A stretch of 64,000 nucleotides of DNA from Xanthobacteraceae bacterium (GCA_022844485.1 JALHLQ010000008.1:107239-171238); one strand, 5' to 3'; positions 16,675 through 26,296 are shown, numbered from the stretch's first letter. Made by a program: numbers and translations. Notes: generated from the letters alone by a model not told the origin.

Positions 16675-17589
16675 ATGACCGACGACATTCCTTTCGACAA
16701 GCGCTTCGACCTCGAACCTGGCGAGGTCGAGCAGGTCATGCCCGGCGTGCGCCGGCTGGTCGCCCGCAATCCGGGGCCGTTCACGTTCAAGGGCACGGTG
16801 ACCTATATCGTCGGCCACGGTCAGATCGCGATCGTCGACCCGGGGCCGGACGATCCAAAGCATCTCGATGCGGTGCTCGACGCCGTGCGCGGCGAGACGG
16901 TGACGCACATCTTCGTCACCCATACGCATCGCGATCATTCGCCGGGCACGCCGCGCATCAAGCAGGCGACCGGCGCGGCAGTCTTGGCCGAAGGGCCGCA
17001 TCGCGCCGCGCGTCCGCTACACATCGGCGAGATCCATCCGCTCGATTCGTCCGGCGACATGGAGTTCCGTCCCGATGCCCTCCTGCGCGACGGCGACGTC
17101 ATCGCCGGACCCGGCTGGACCATCGAAGCCATCGCCACGCCCGGCCACACCGCCAACCACCTGGCATTCGCCTTTCGGGAGGCGGACGCGATCTTCGCCG
17201 GCGATCACGTCATGGCCTGGTCCACCTCCATCGTCGCCCCGCCTGACGGCGCGATGAGCGACTACATGGCGTCCCTCGAACGCATCGGGCGGCGCGCCGA
17301 GAGCGTGTATTTCCCCGGACACGGCGGGGCGATCAAAGACGCGCCGCATTTCGTGAAGCACTACATCGCGCACCGCCAGGCGCGCGAGGCTTCGATCCTG
17401 CACCGGCTGCACAAGGGCGAGGCGGACATTCCGACGCTGGTGCGCGCAATCTATATCGGGCTCGATCCGCGGCTGTCGGGGGCCGCAGGCCTGTCCGTGC
17501 TGGCGCATCTCGAGGACCTGGTGGCGCGCGGTGTCGTTGCGACCGACGGCCCGCCCTCGATCGCCGGCCGCTACCGCTTGGCGGGCTGA
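16675..17589 (+). CDS. MBL-fold metallo-hydrolase (LACTB2/glyoxalase II-like)
   Basis: A 304-residue metallo-beta-lactamase-fold enzyme. The metal motif is THTHRDHSPGTP at ~80-91, followed by GHTANHLAF (third His, ~159), GDHVMAW (bridging Asp) and FPGHGGAI (last His). The N-terminal TFKGTVTYIVG and VDPGPDDPKHLDAVL are typical of the LACTB2-like branch, which includes endoribonucleases and thioester hydrolases. A C-terminal winged-helix-like part ends the protein (LSVLAHLEDLVARGVV). The start at 16675 precedes MTDDIPFDKRF. It overlaps the convergent DUF1499 gene by 19 bp. The substrate is unknown. Confidence 0.88.
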   Translation: MTDDIPFDKRFDLEPGEVEQVMPGVRRLVARNPGPFTFKGTVTYIVGHGQIAIVDPGPDDPKHLDAVLDAVRGETVTHIFVTHTHRDHSPGTPRIKQATGAAVLAEGPHRAARPLHIGEIHPLDSSGDMEFRPDALLRDGDVIAGPGWTIEAIATPGHTANHLAFAFREADAIFAGDHVMAWSTSIVAPPDGAMSDYMASLERIGRRAESVYFPGHGGAIKDAPHFVKHYIAHRQAREASILHRLHKGEADIPTLVRAIYIGLDPRLSGAAGLSVLAHLEDLVARGVVATDGPPSIAGRYRLAG

Positions 17590-18422
17590 GCGCCCTTGGC
17601 CGGGGGCTGCACGCCCTTGGCCTGACGCTGCTGCGGACGCGGCTTTTCCTCTTCGCCGAGCGTCTCATCGATCGCCTCCGACAATCCGCGGATGCGTGCG
17701 GCATTCGTGCCGAAATCGCTGCGGCCATAGCGCGATGCGGAGCGGAAATCGATGCGAGTGCCGTCGGGCACCGGACGGATGCGCACGACCACGTCGTCAC
17801 GAAATCCGAAGATCAGCGTTCGCGCCACCGCCTCGATGCGGCCTTCGCGCCGGTTCGCCTGCGGCGGGCGCGCGTCAACCACTCGCCATTTGAGCTTGTT
17901 GATCACGTTCATCGCGGCGTCGAACGACTGCTGCGGCGTCGAGCCGACGACGAGGGGCTCGATCTCGGGATAGGCAACGCGCTGCAGTTCAGCCGCCGTG
18001 AGGCCGGCATAGGCGGCCGGATTGGCATCCCGCGGGCGAAGCCGGGCAATCGCCTCGAAGCGAGGCGGATCGAGCGGATCGGTCGTCACGTCGGTAATCT
18101 GCGGCAGCTGGTAGGCGCGCAGGCCGAGATAGGACGGATAGGCGAGCAGTGCGACGCCGATGACGAAAGCGGTCAGGGCAATCCCGATACCGGGATTGCC
18201 GGAGCGCCAGATGATGATCCCGGCCGCGAAGGACAACACAATCCCGATCACCGCCATGATCAGCGCCGCGCCGATCGTGGCGAGCGTCGGCCCGATGTCA
18301 AAGAATCCGCCGCGCGCAATGAGGATCGCCAAGAGCATGATGGCGACGGCAAACAGCGCCACCCGGCGCGCCCAGATGGCGGTCTTCGATGTCGGCTCCG
18401 CAGCAGGGCGGCGACGCAGCAT
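17571..18422 (-). CDS. DUF1499 membrane protein
   Basis: A 283-residue protein with two or three N-terminal membrane helices (~16-105). A soluble DUF1499 domain follows (~115-255), recognisable by ITDVTTDPLDPPRFEAIARLR, QQSFDAAMNVINKLKWRVVDA, EAVARTLIFGFRDDVVVRI and DFRSASRYGRSDFGTNAARIRGL. The last ~30 residues are Gln/Lys/Pro-rich. The ATG at 18422 overlaps the stop of the M48 gene, so it is the last gene of a DUF898-M48-DUF1499 operon. Its function is unknown; the company suggests a role in membrane protein quality control or the envelope. Confidence 0.9.
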   Translation of the reverse strand: MLRRRPAAEPTSKTAIWARRVALFAVAIMLLAILIARGGFFDIGPTLATIGAALIMAVIGIVLSFAAGIIIWRSGNPGIGIALTAFVIGVALLAYPSYLGLRAYQLPQITDVTTDPLDPPRFEAIARLRPRDANPAAYAGLTAAELQRVAYPEIEPLVVGSTPQQSFDAAMNVINKLKWRVVDARPPQANRREGRIEAVARTLIFGFRDDVVVRIRPVPDGTRIDFRSASRYGRSDFGTNAARIRGLSEAIDETLGEEEKPRPQQRQAKGVQPPAKGAQPAKR

Positions 18423-19531
18423 CACGGTCCCGAACAGATGCGCTTGAGCGCGGACCATTCCTCCGCACTGAGCAGGGGTCTTGGCGAACTTTTCGAGGCC
18501 GCCGCGTCGATGGCGGCCACGCGCTCTTTGGTTTCGGGATGGTCCAACAGGATCTTCACGCCGGGATGCGTGGCGCCGGAAACGCGCGTGAGAAACGCGC
18601 CAAGGGCTCTGGCATCGCCGCCGACGGTATTCATGAGCGCCACGCCGTAGCGGTCGGCCGCCGCCTCCGCCTCGCGCGAATAGGAAGCGTTCAAGACCGT
18701 CTTCGCTGCGATCACCACCGCGCCCCCGCCGACAAAGTCCCCGAGCAGAATGCCAAAGAGGAACGACAATCCGGCCGTCTGCAGCACCGCGCGCGTACCG
18801 TCGCGGTTGGCGACGTGGCCGATCTCGTGCGCAATGACGCCGGCGACTTCATGGCCGTTCTCGGCTTTGTCGATCAGCCCTTGGAACACGTATATATGTC
18901 CGCCGGGCAGCGCGATGGCATTCGCTTCCTTTCGCCGCACGACCACGAGATGCAGCGGAATGGAAATCTGCGCTCCGCCTTCGAGCTGCGCCACGAGCCG
19001 GTCAAGCGCCGCGCGCCCTGCCCGCTCGCCTGGGGCCGACCCGCACTCGAATGCGCGGTTTGACGGGCCGGTGTCCAGCATCGTGCGCACCTGCGCATCG
19101 ACGGCTTCGCCGAGCCAGCGCTCGACGCCGAGCGGCACGTAAGGCGCGATGCGGTCGGCGAGCGCCGGCAGGCCATAGATGCCGACGAGCACAAGCGAGA
19201 CGACGGCTGCCATGCTCAAGGCGACGATCTTCTTTCGGCCCTTGCGTTCGGTCGCGCCGCCGCGATCCACGGGCACCGACTGCTCATCAATCGCATGCGC
19301 GAGATCGATGTCGCGAATCTCCAGCCGCTCCAGCCTGCGGCTTCCCGTACGGCCGAGACGCAGAACGCCCTCCGGCGCGGAAAGATGCACAAGTTCGCCA
19401 TAGGGCCAGCGCTCGAACACCATGTCGTGCTCGCCCATGATGCGCAGCGCGGCGACTTCGAGATAAATCGAGACGACATGCCGCGCGCTGGTCACGCCGT
19501 CGAAATACACGCCGTGTCCGGACTTCGCCAT
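18422..19531 (-). CDS. M48-family zinc metallopeptidase, membrane-anchored
   Basis: A 369-residue protein. The N-terminal ~115 residues are a cytoplasmic segment resembling a small PH-like/DUF-type module (GVTSARHVVSIYLEVAALRI). One membrane helix follows (KKIVALSMAAVVSLVLVGIYG) and then an M48 peptidase domain with HEIGH near residue 234 and the third ligand in SREAEAAADRYG. AIALPGGHIYVFQGL is the usual M48C stretch upstream of the active site. The start at 19531 (MAKSGHGVYFDG) is 5 bp after the DUF898 stop. It probably cleaves membrane or periplasmic proteins in partnership with the membrane protein encoded just upstream. Confidence 0.9.
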   Translation of the reverse strand: MAKSGHGVYFDGVTSARHVVSIYLEVAALRIMGEHDMVFERWPYGELVHLSAPEGVLRLGRTGSRRLERLEIRDIDLAHAIDEQSVPVDRGGATERKGRKKIVALSMAAVVSLVLVGIYGLPALADRIAPYVPLGVERWLGEAVDAQVRTMLDTGPSNRAFECGSAPGERAGRAALDRLVAQLEGGAQISIPLHLVVVRRKEANAIALPGGHIYVFQGLIDKAENGHEVAGVIAHEIGHVANRDGTRAVLQTAGLSFLFGILLGDFVGGGAVVIAAKTVLNASYSREAEAAADRYGVALMNTVGGDARALGAFLTRVSGATHPGVKILLDHPETKERVAAIDAAASKSSPRPLLSAEEWSALKRICSGP

Positions 19532-19536
19532 GAGGC

Positions 19537-20811
19537 TCAGATTCCTCCGACCTGCAGTGCATCGGCGAGGCCTTCGCCGACGGCCGAGCTTGGTTCGCCG
19601 CGCGCGCTCACGGTCTCGAGCACGCCAATACCTGAAAGTTCGATCGTCTCGAAGCCGAGCCGCCAGAGCCCGAGCTTGATGGTAGCCTGATAGATGGTCG
19701 AGTAGGCGAGCGCGACGACGACATAGCCGCCGACGAGCAGTGCCGTGGCGGCGATTTCGGCAGTTTGCGATTGCTCGGGCGCAAAGCCAAAGAGCCACGC
19801 GGCGATGCCGGCGGCAAGGCTTGTCGCGACGGCTAGCACGATCGCGTAGCCGAGGAAGCGGAGATAGACCTTATAGACCTGCCCGGTTCCCAGCTTAGAA
19901 GCGACGGCGAGCGGACCGAAGCGGATGCCGGACGCCCACCAGCGCAGCACCACGGCTTGAAACGCCGGGTAGAGGACCGCGGCCGCAACGATGGCCCAGA
20001 CAAAGGCGATCGTGCCGATCGCGAGCGCCGAGGCGAGACCGGGGCTTGCCCCTTCCAGCCTCGCCATCACGTCAGTGCCGCCGCGGCGGAGGATGCGCGC
20101 CGCCGCTCCCCAATCGACCATGCCGATCATGATCAGGAGCCCGATGAGCAGCGGGCCCATGACGACGAACCAGAGGAAGAAGCCGCGGAAGAAGAGCCGC
20201 CAGCCAGAGCCGTCGAAATGCGCGCGCAAGTCGCCGTAATGCGTGTGATACATCTTGTAACGCTCGAGGCTCGCCTGAGCGAAGGGGTAAGCAAGGCCGA
20301 GCGTGACGATAATGGCCGCCCACCAGAGGAGTGCGCGGATCGCGTAGCGCCATGCCGACCCGGTCTGATGAAAGCGGATGCCGCGAAACACCGTTCGCGT
20401 CAGTCGATAGCGGCGTGCGCGATAGACGGCGAACTGGCCGAGCAGCGCGAGCAGCACGAAGGCGAGCAGGCCGGAAAGGCTGCCGAGCACGCCAAGATCG
20501 AGCGCCGCGACGAAAAAGGCCAGATTGACCGGCACCAGCAAGACGATGGCGATCAGGAAGCCGATCAGGAGCTCCCGCGCCGTCCCGGTGTATTCGAGCC
20601 CGTCACCCGCGATTTCGGTGTTCGCCCAGAGAAAACGGCGGACGTCGGTCGCCAGCCAGAAGCGGTAGATGCCGAGCGTGAAGAGGAGCCGCACCGCGCC
20701 GCGGACAAGGATGTTCCAGAACGCGGGCGTCTCGCCGACGAACCGCGCCCCGCCGGCGCCTGGGGGCGGCGGTTCCTGCGGCGCAACCTCGACAGCTTCG
20801 ACGGCGCTCAT
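19537..20811 (-). CDS. DUF898 (YjgN) family multi-spanning membrane protein
   Basis: A 424-residue protein with many hydrophobic helices. The hallmark DUF898 repeat (LFTLGIYRFWLATDVRRFLW...GLEYTGTARELLIGF) occurs at ~42-88 and its second form (YPFAQASLERYKMYHTHYGD) near 178-197. YjgN proteins are of unknown function and frequently stand beside an M48 peptidase, as here. It is first in the three-gene operon, with the M48 gene 5 bp downstream. The first ~20 residues are acidic and Pro-rich and probably cytoplasmic. Confidence 0.9.
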   Translation of the reverse strand: MSAVEAVEVAPQEPPPPGAGGARFVGETPAFWNILVRGAVRLLFTLGIYRFWLATDVRRFLWANTEIAGDGLEYTGTARELLIGFLIAIVLLVPVNLAFFVAALDLGVLGSLSGLLAFVLLALLGQFAVYRARRYRLTRTVFRGIRFHQTGSAWRYAIRALLWWAAIIVTLGLAYPFAQASLERYKMYHTHYGDLRAHFDGSGWRLFFRGFFLWFVVMGPLLIGLLIMIGMVDWGAAARILRRGGTDVMARLEGASPGLASALAIGTIAFVWAIVAAAVLYPAFQAVVLRWWASGIRFGPLAVASKLGTGQVYKVYLRFLGYAIVLAVATSLAAGIAAWLFGFAPEQSQTAEIAATALLVGGYVVVALAYSTIYQATIKLGLWRLGFETIELSGIGVLETVSARGEPSSAVGEGLADALQVGGI

Positions 20812-20904
20812 GCGCGGCCCTGGTTCGCGATGGCGGGAAAACGGCAGGACCTTATCGCACCGGCCCCGCCACGCGACAACTCCCCGCCCAGCAGGATCCG
20901 GAAC

Positions 20905-22542
20905 TTACTCCGCCGCCTCGGCCGTCGGCAAAATGTAACCTTTGAATTGATCGCGCAATGTCATCTTCTGAATCTTCCCGGTAGCCGTGTGCGGTATTTC
21001 GTCGACGAACACGACGTCGTCAGGCATCCACCACTTGGCGATCTTCCCCTGCATGAAGGCAAGGATCTCATCCTTGGTCGCGGTCTGCTCTTTCTTCAAG
21101 ACGACGACGAGGAGCGGCCGCTCGTCCCACTTCGGATGAGGGACGCCGATGACGGCGGCTTCCGCGACTTTTGGATGACCGACCGCGAGGTTTTCGAGAT
21201 CGATCGAGGAAATCCATTCACCGCCCGACTTGATCACGTCTTTCGAGCGATCGGTGATCTGCATGTAGCCGTGCGGGTCCATGGTGGCGACATCGCCGGT
21301 ATCGAAGAAGCCGTCCTTGTCGATCGCGCTTTCCGCCTCCTTGAAATAGGCGCGGGCGACTGACGGCCCGCGAACCTTGAGGCGGCCGAAGGTCTTGCCG
21401 TCCCAGGGCACCTCACGGCCGTGATCGTCGGTGATCTTCATCTCCACGCCGAACGGCGCGTGGCCCTGCTTTTGCTGGATGTCCAGCCGCGCTTCGCCGG
21501 AGAGATCGGCATAATCGGGCTTCAGCGTGCAGACCGTGCCGAGCGGGCTCATTTCCGTCATGCCCCAGGCATGCATGACCTCGACGCCATAATTGTCCTG
21601 GAATTTTTGCGTCATCGCACGCGGGCAGGCGGAGCCGCCGATCACGACTTTCTTGAGATAGGGCAGCTTACTGCCGCTGCTCTCGAGAAATTGCAAGAGC
21701 ATCAGCCAGACTGTCGGAACAGCCGCGGTCACGGTCACCTTGAAATCGTTGAGCAGCTCGTAAATGGAGGCGCCGTCGAGCTTTGCACCCGGCATCACCA
21801 TGGTCGCGCCCATCATTGGCGTCGTCAGCGCAAGCGACCAGCCATTGGCGTGGAACATCGGCACCACCGGCAAGACGACGTCGCGCGAGGAAATGCCCAG
21901 CATGTCGGGCGCGCTCGCAACGAGCGAGTGCAGCACGTTCGAGCGGTGCGAATAGAGCACGCCCTTCGGATTGCCGGTCGTCCCTGACGTGTAGCACATG
22001 CCCGCGGCGGTATTCTCGTCGAAGAATCGCCATTCGAAATCGCCGTCCACGGAGCCGATCCAATCTTCATAGGCGATCGCGTTCTTCAACGAGGTCTGCG
22101 GCATGTGCGCGCCGTCGGTCAGGATCACGTAGCGCTCGATCGTGGCGAGCTTGCTTGCGATCTTCTCGAGGATCGGCACGAAGGTGAGATCGGTGATCAT
22201 GATCCGATCTTCAGCATGATTGACGATCCAGGCGATCTGATCGGGAAAGAGCCGCGGATTGACGGTGTGATAGACCGCGCCGATGCCGAGGATGCCGTAC
22301 CAGGCTTCGAGATGACGCCAAGTGTTCCAGGCCAGTGTCGCGACGCGGTCGCCGAGCCGGATGCCCTCCTGGTCGAGACGCTTGGCCACTTTCAGCGACC
22401 GCGCACGGATGTCAGCATAGGTCGTCGTGTGGATCGGACCTTCCACCGAGCGGCTGATGACCTTGCGCGTGCCGTGGTGGATCGCCGCGTGATCGATGAT
22501 CTTGTAGGACAAAAGGGGCCAATCCTGCATCAGGCCGAGCAT
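20905..22542 (-). CDS. fatty acyl-CoA synthetase (AMP-forming)
   Basis: A 545-residue ANL-superfamily enzyme that adenylates a medium- or long-chain fatty acid and transfers it to CoA. The AMP-binding P-loop YTSGTTGNPKG is near residue 183; HAWGMTEMSPLGT (~340), FFDTGDVATMD (~418) and the C-terminal lysine motif PHTATGKIQKM (~520) follow. It begins MLGLMQDWPLLSYKIIDHAAIHHG, as in the AlkK-like branch. It is monocistronic as far as I can see; the next gene in the same direction is 90 bp downstream. The exact chain-length preference is unknown. Confidence 0.93.
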   Translation of the reverse strand: MLGLMQDWPLLSYKIIDHAAIHHGTRKVISRSVEGPIHTTTYADIRARSLKVAKRLDQEGIRLGDRVATLAWNTWRHLEAWYGILGIGAVYHTVNPRLFPDQIAWIVNHAEDRIMITDLTFVPILEKIASKLATIERYVILTDGAHMPQTSLKNAIAYEDWIGSVDGDFEWRFFDENTAAGMCYTSGTTGNPKGVLYSHRSNVLHSLVASAPDMLGISSRDVVLPVVPMFHANGWSLALTTPMMGATMVMPGAKLDGASIYELLNDFKVTVTAAVPTVWLMLLQFLESSGSKLPYLKKVVIGGSACPRAMTQKFQDNYGVEVMHAWGMTEMSPLGTVCTLKPDYADLSGEARLDIQQKQGHAPFGVEMKITDDHGREVPWDGKTFGRLKVRGPSVARAYFKEAESAIDKDGFFDTGDVATMDPHGYMQITDRSKDVIKSGGEWISSIDLENLAVGHPKVAEAAVIGVPHPKWDERPLLVVVLKKEQTATKDEILAFMQGKIAKWWMPDDVVFVDEIPHTATGKIQKMTLRDQFKGYILPTAEAAE

Positions 22543-22730
22543 GGTTTCCTCGTCGTGGTTCAGCCGGGTTTTCGCCCCGGCCTGTTGGCCAGTCTCCTGG
22601 CGGACAGAACTGGGGCAAACATAGCGCAGCCGAACGATCCTTTGAACCGCCCAGGGGGCCTTGCGGTTGCATTCGGGCGGGCGGCGTTTTCGTCCAGAAC
22701 CGCGTTTGCTGTTGAGGAGGTCTGCCCCGG

Positions 22731-23537
22731 ATGAGATTCCTCTGCGCCGTCGCTGCCGCTCTCGCCACGACCTTGGCGGTCGCGGACGCGCAAGAGTTTC
22801 GGCCCAAACCCGCGCGCGCCGGCGCGACGACGCAATCCAGCCTGGCCCCGCCGCTTCCTCGGCCGCGGCCGTCGGTCCGGGGCGAGCGGGAACGATCCGC
22901 AGCAGCTCCGGCCGAACAGCCGCCCGTCCCGCCCCCTTGCCTCACCGCGCTCTCCGCTATCGCCATCGTGCGCGCGGCCTCCGTCAATCAGGGCGCGTGC
23001 GAGGTCAGCGATGTGGTCGAGATGAGCGCGGTGATGGCGACCGGCGGCGGCCGTGTGTTGATCACCCCGCCGGTGGTCTTGCGATGCGCGATGGCGGAGG
23101 CCGTGGCCGGCTGGCTCCGCGAGGAGGTCGCAGCTGCCGTGCAGGCGATTGGCGAGCAGCTGCATGGCGTGGTCTCGGCCGCCTCGTTCGAATGCCGCCC
23201 GCGCAACCGGATCGATGGCGCCAAGCCCAGCGAGCACGGCAAGGCCAATGCGCTCGACATTCGCGCACTGGCACTGACGAACGGCCGCATCCTCGCACTC
23301 ACCGACATCGCGGCGGACAAGACCGTGCGCGACGCGCTCAGGCGCAGCGCCTGTGCGCGATTCACGACGGTGCTCGGTCCGGGGTCCGACGGCTTTCACG
23401 AACACCACGTGCATGTCGATTTTGCCGAACGGCGCAACGGCTACCGGTTGTGCCAATGGGACGTGCGCGACGCCACCGACGTTCCAGTCCCGCGCGAGCG
23501 GCCTGCCTCCGCCCCGCCGCATATGAGCAGCCGATAG
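22731..23537 (+). CDS. extensin-family (extensin-like C-terminal domain) exported protein
   Basis: A 268-residue protein with a signal peptide (MRFLCAVAAALATTLAVADA), a Pro/Arg-rich linker to ~75 and an extensin-like C-terminal domain. The domain begins at CLTALSAIAIVRAAS and includes the Cys-bearing AASFECRPRNRI, the metal-ligand-like SEHGKANALDIRAL and the late HEHHVHVDFAERRNGYRLCQW. The His/Asp pattern (SEHGxAxAxD and HxHxD) resembles peptidoglycan LAS/DD-peptidase-like metal sites, so a cell-wall hydrolase role is plausible but unproven for the bacterial family. It diverges from the acyl-CoA synthetase gene. Confidence 0.9.
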   Translation: MRFLCAVAAALATTLAVADAQEFRPKPARAGATTQSSLAPPLPRPRPSVRGERERSAAAPAEQPPVPPPCLTALSAIAIVRAASVNQGACEVSDVVEMSAVMATGGGRVLITPPVVLRCAMAEAVAGWLREEVAAAVQAIGEQLHGVVSAASFECRPRNRIDGAKPSEHGKANALDIRALALTNGRILALTDIAADKTVRDALRRSACARFTTVLGPGSDGFHEHHVHVDFAERRNGYRLCQWDVRDATDVPVPRERPASAPPHMSSR

Positions 23538-23633
23538 GGCTTCCCCAGCTCGGAAAAGGGAGAAAGGGCGATTAGCCATTCCCATTTCCTGCCAGCCCGG
23601 CATGATGGGGCGTCCTTGACACGGAGTCGCCCG

Positions 23634-24062
23634 ATGCTGGCCGGATATCTCGCGCTGACCTTCGCGGCGGCTTTTGCCGGCGCCGCTTTCTATATCAACT
23701 TCGCCGAGCATCCGGCGCGGCTCGAGCTCGATGCCCGCGCGCTGCTCACGCAATGGAAATTCGCCTACCGGCGCGGCTTCCTCATGCAGTCGACGCTCGC
23801 GGCGCTGTCCGCCGTGCTTGGCGTCCTGGCCGTCTTCTTCGCCGACAGCTGGTGGTGGCTCGGCGGCGCGATCCTGATCGGCGCGAACTGGCCCTTCACC
23901 TGGTTCGTCATCATGCCGACCAATCGCGCCTTGATGGAAACGCCCGATACGGATGCCGATGACACCGCGCGCGGGCTGATCGAGCAATGGGGCCGGCTGC
24001 ATGCGGTGCGAACTGCGCTCGGTGTGCTCGCCGTGATCGCTTATCTCCTGGCGTTGCGCTAA
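23634..24062 (+). CDS. DUF1772 family four-helix membrane protein
   Basis: A 142-residue membrane protein starting MLAGYLALTFAAAFAGAAFYINFAEHPARLEL; the NFAEHPARL segment is characteristic of DUF1772. Four hydrophobic stretches are visible, with WPFTWFVIMPTNRALM in the third and a final LRTALGVLAVIAYLLAL-like helix. The ATG at 23634 is preferred over TTG 23616 because CACGGAG precedes it. The function of the family is unknown. The CPBP protease gene follows 17 bp later, so the two are probably cotranscribed. Confidence 0.87.
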   Translation: MLAGYLALTFAAAFAGAAFYINFAEHPARLELDARALLTQWKFAYRRGFLMQSTLAALSAVLGVLAVFFADSWWWLGGAILIGANWPFTWFVIMPTNRALMETPDTDADDTARGLIEQWGRLHAVRTALGVLAVIAYLLALR

Positions 24063-24079
24063 GGGCAGCGGGATCGATC

Positions 24080-24835
24080 ATGACGGGCGCCCTGCCGCCA
24101 TCCTCGAGCGGACAGACCGGCGCGGTACGCCCGCTTGGGATGTTGGGCTCGATCGCCTACGCCATTCTCGCCATCGCCGTTCAATACGCCGTCACCGCCT
24201 TGGTCGTCACGGCATGGAATGCGGTCTCGCCCGGCGGCGTGGAGCAACTGCAAACGATTGCGCCGACTTCGCCGGTCATCTGGTTCGGCATGATGCTGGC
24301 GCTGCCTTTTCAGATCGCGGTGCTTTTTTCGGCCGTGCGGGAGCGCGGCGGCTTTCGCGCCTATCTCGCCGTCGAAGCCCCGAGCAGGGCGGCGCTTGTT
24401 TTCGGCCTTGGCCTTCTCGCCGCGCTGGTTCCGGCCTTCGACGCCGTGACCTATGCGCTCGGCCGCGATGTCGTTCCGTCTTTCTTGATCGAATCCTATC
24501 GGTCCGCAAAGACCGCCGGCGCGCTGCCCGCCCTGTTCGTCGCCGTTGTCGTCGCCGCTCCGATCGGCGAGGAGCTGCTGTTTCGCGGCTTTCTGTTCCG
24601 CGGCTTTGCGTCGCGTCTTGGGCCGCGGCCTGCCATTGTCGCGACCGCGCTGGCCTGGGCCGTTCTGCACGTCCAGTATGACTGGTTCGGGGTCGTGCAA
24701 ATTCTCCTGATCGGGCTTGTCTTCGGTTACTTGCGGCTGCGCAGCAGCTCGGTGCTTCTGCCCATGATCCTGCATGCGGCCGCCAACCTCTATGCCTCGG
24801 TGCAGACGGTCATCAAAGTCGAATGGCTGTCGTGA
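24080..24835 (+). CDS. CPBP-family intramembrane glutamic endopeptidase
   Basis: A 251-residue polytopic protein of the Abi/CPBP (Rce1-like) family. Motif 1, GEELLFRGFLFRG, is at ~163-175. Motif 2, with its His, is in AWAVLHVQYDWFG (~194-206), and the last motif is LPMILHAAANLYAS (~230). The pair of glutamates and the histidines needed for catalysis are present. The start at 24080 (MTGALPPSSS) gives a short cytoplasmic leader. Targets of bacterial CPBP proteases are largely unknown. The gene stands with DUF1772. Confidence 0.9.
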   Translation: MTGALPPSSSGQTGAVRPLGMLGSIAYAILAIAVQYAVTALVVTAWNAVSPGGVEQLQTIAPTSPVIWFGMMLALPFQIAVLFSAVRERGGFRAYLAVEAPSRAALVFGLGLLAALVPAFDAVTYALGRDVVPSFLIESYRSAKTAGALPALFVAVVVAAPIGEELLFRGFLFRGFASRLGPRPAIVATALAWAVLHVQYDWFGVVQILLIGLVFGYLRLRSSSVLLPMILHAAANLYASVQTVIKVEWLS

Positions 24836-24907
24836 GCCTATCGGACGGTTGAGGGCGAGCCAGTCCGTGCTATGAAGCGCCCAACCCATCCGGCAAGAGA
24901 GACACCA

Positions 24908-26296
24908 ATGGCCCCGCTCAGCAACCTCGCCACCCGCGCGATCGAGACCCTGATCCACCCCTACACCAACCTCGCGGCCTTTCGCGAGACGGGTCCGCTC
25001 GTGCTGGAGCGCGGCCAGGGCGTGTGGCTCTATGCGAGCGACGGGCGCGCCTTTCTCGAAGGCATGGCGGGGCTGTGGTGCACATCGCTCGGCTATGGCA
25101 ACGAGGAACTGGTCGAGGCGGCCGCAGCGCAGATGCGCAAGCTGCCCTATCAGCACGTCTATTCCGGCAAGAGCCATGATCCGGCGATCGAACTCGCCGA
25201 AAAGCTCAAGGAAATGGCGCCGGTGCCGATTTCGAAAGTCTTTTTCTGCAATTCCGGATCGGAGGCCAACGACACCCAGGCGAAGCTCGTCTGGTACATG
25301 AACAACGCGCTCGGGCGGCCGAAAAAGAAAAAGATCATCAGCCGCATGAAGGCGTTCCACGGAGTCGGCATCGGCTCGGGCTCGATGACGGGCCTGCCGG
25401 TCAATCACATGGACTTCGATCTGCCGATCCCGGGGTTCCTGCACACGACCGCGCCGCACGCCTACCGGCTCGCCAAAGACGGCGAAAGCGAAGAGGATTT
25501 CGCGTCCCGCCTGGCGCAGGATTTCGAAGACCTGGTCCTGAGAGAAGGACCCGACACGGTTGCGGCCTTCATTGCCGAGCCCGTGATGGGCGCGGGCGGC
25601 GTCATCGTGCCGCCGCGCACCTATTTCGAAAAGATCATGCCGATCTGCGCCAAGTACGACATCTACATGATCGCCGACGAGGTGATCACCGGTTTCGGCC
25701 GGCTCGGCACCATGTTCGGAAGCGAGAAAGTGAATTATCGCCCGGACGGCATGTCGGTCGCGAAAGCGCTGTCCTCCGCGTATCTGCCGATCGCGGGCGT
25801 GATGATCAACGAGGCCATGTATCAGACCTTGCTCGCCGAGAGCCGCAAGCTCGGCACCTTCGGACACGGCTTCACCTATTCCGGGCATCCGGTGGCGGCA
25901 GCGGTCGCGAACAAGACACTCGATATCTACAAGCGCGACAAGATGCTCGAGCAGGTGAACAAGAAAATTCCGCGTTTCCAGGAGCGGCTGCGCGCGCTCG
26001 GCCAGCATCCGCTGGTCGGCGAGGCGCGCGGCATGGGTCTGGTTGGCGCGGTCGAACTTGATGCCGACAAGAGGACGAAGCGTCAGTTCGACCTGAAGAA
26101 GGGAGTCGGCGCGATGGCCGTGCGCCTTGCCGAAGACGAGGGCCTGATCGTGCGCTCGATCTACGGCGACATCGTCTCGATCTGTCCGCCGCTCGTCATC
26201 TCGATCGCGGAAATCGACGAACTGTTCGACCGGCTCGGCCGCGCGCTCGACAAGACGCTCGACTGGGCAAAGCGCGAGCAGCTTCTCGCGGCCTGA
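24908..26296 (+). CDS. class III PLP-dependent aminotransferase (omega-transaminase type)
   Basis: A 462-residue enzyme. GLWCTSLGYGNEELVEAA near ~57, NSGSEANDTQAKLVWYMNNALGR (~113-135), the PLP-Asp segment IADEVITGFGRLG (~256-268) and the Schiff-base lysine in MSVAKALSSAYLPIAG (~283) are all visible. This subgroup includes taurine/putrescine/beta-alanine:pyruvate transaminases. The ATG at 24908 with AGAGAGA before it is preferred to 24872. It is monocistronic. The amino donor cannot be read from sequence. Confidence 0.93.
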   Translation: MAPLSNLATRAIETLIHPYTNLAAFRETGPLVLERGQGVWLYASDGRAFLEGMAGLWCTSLGYGNEELVEAAAAQMRKLPYQHVYSGKSHDPAIELAEKLKEMAPVPISKVFFCNSGSEANDTQAKLVWYMNNALGRPKKKKIISRMKAFHGVGIGSGSMTGLPVNHMDFDLPIPGFLHTTAPHAYRLAKDGESEEDFASRLAQDFEDLVLREGPDTVAAFIAEPVMGAGGVIVPPRTYFEKIMPICAKYDIYMIADEVITGFGRLGTMFGSEKVNYRPDGMSVAKALSSAYLPIAGVMINEAMYQTLLAESRKLGTFGHGFTYSGHPVAAAVANKTLDIYKRDKMLEQVNKKIPRFQERLRALGQHPLVGEARGMGLVGAVELDADKRTKRQFDLKKGVGAMAVRLAEDEGLIVRSIYGDIVSICPPLVISIAEIDELFDRLGRALDKTLDWAKREQLLAA

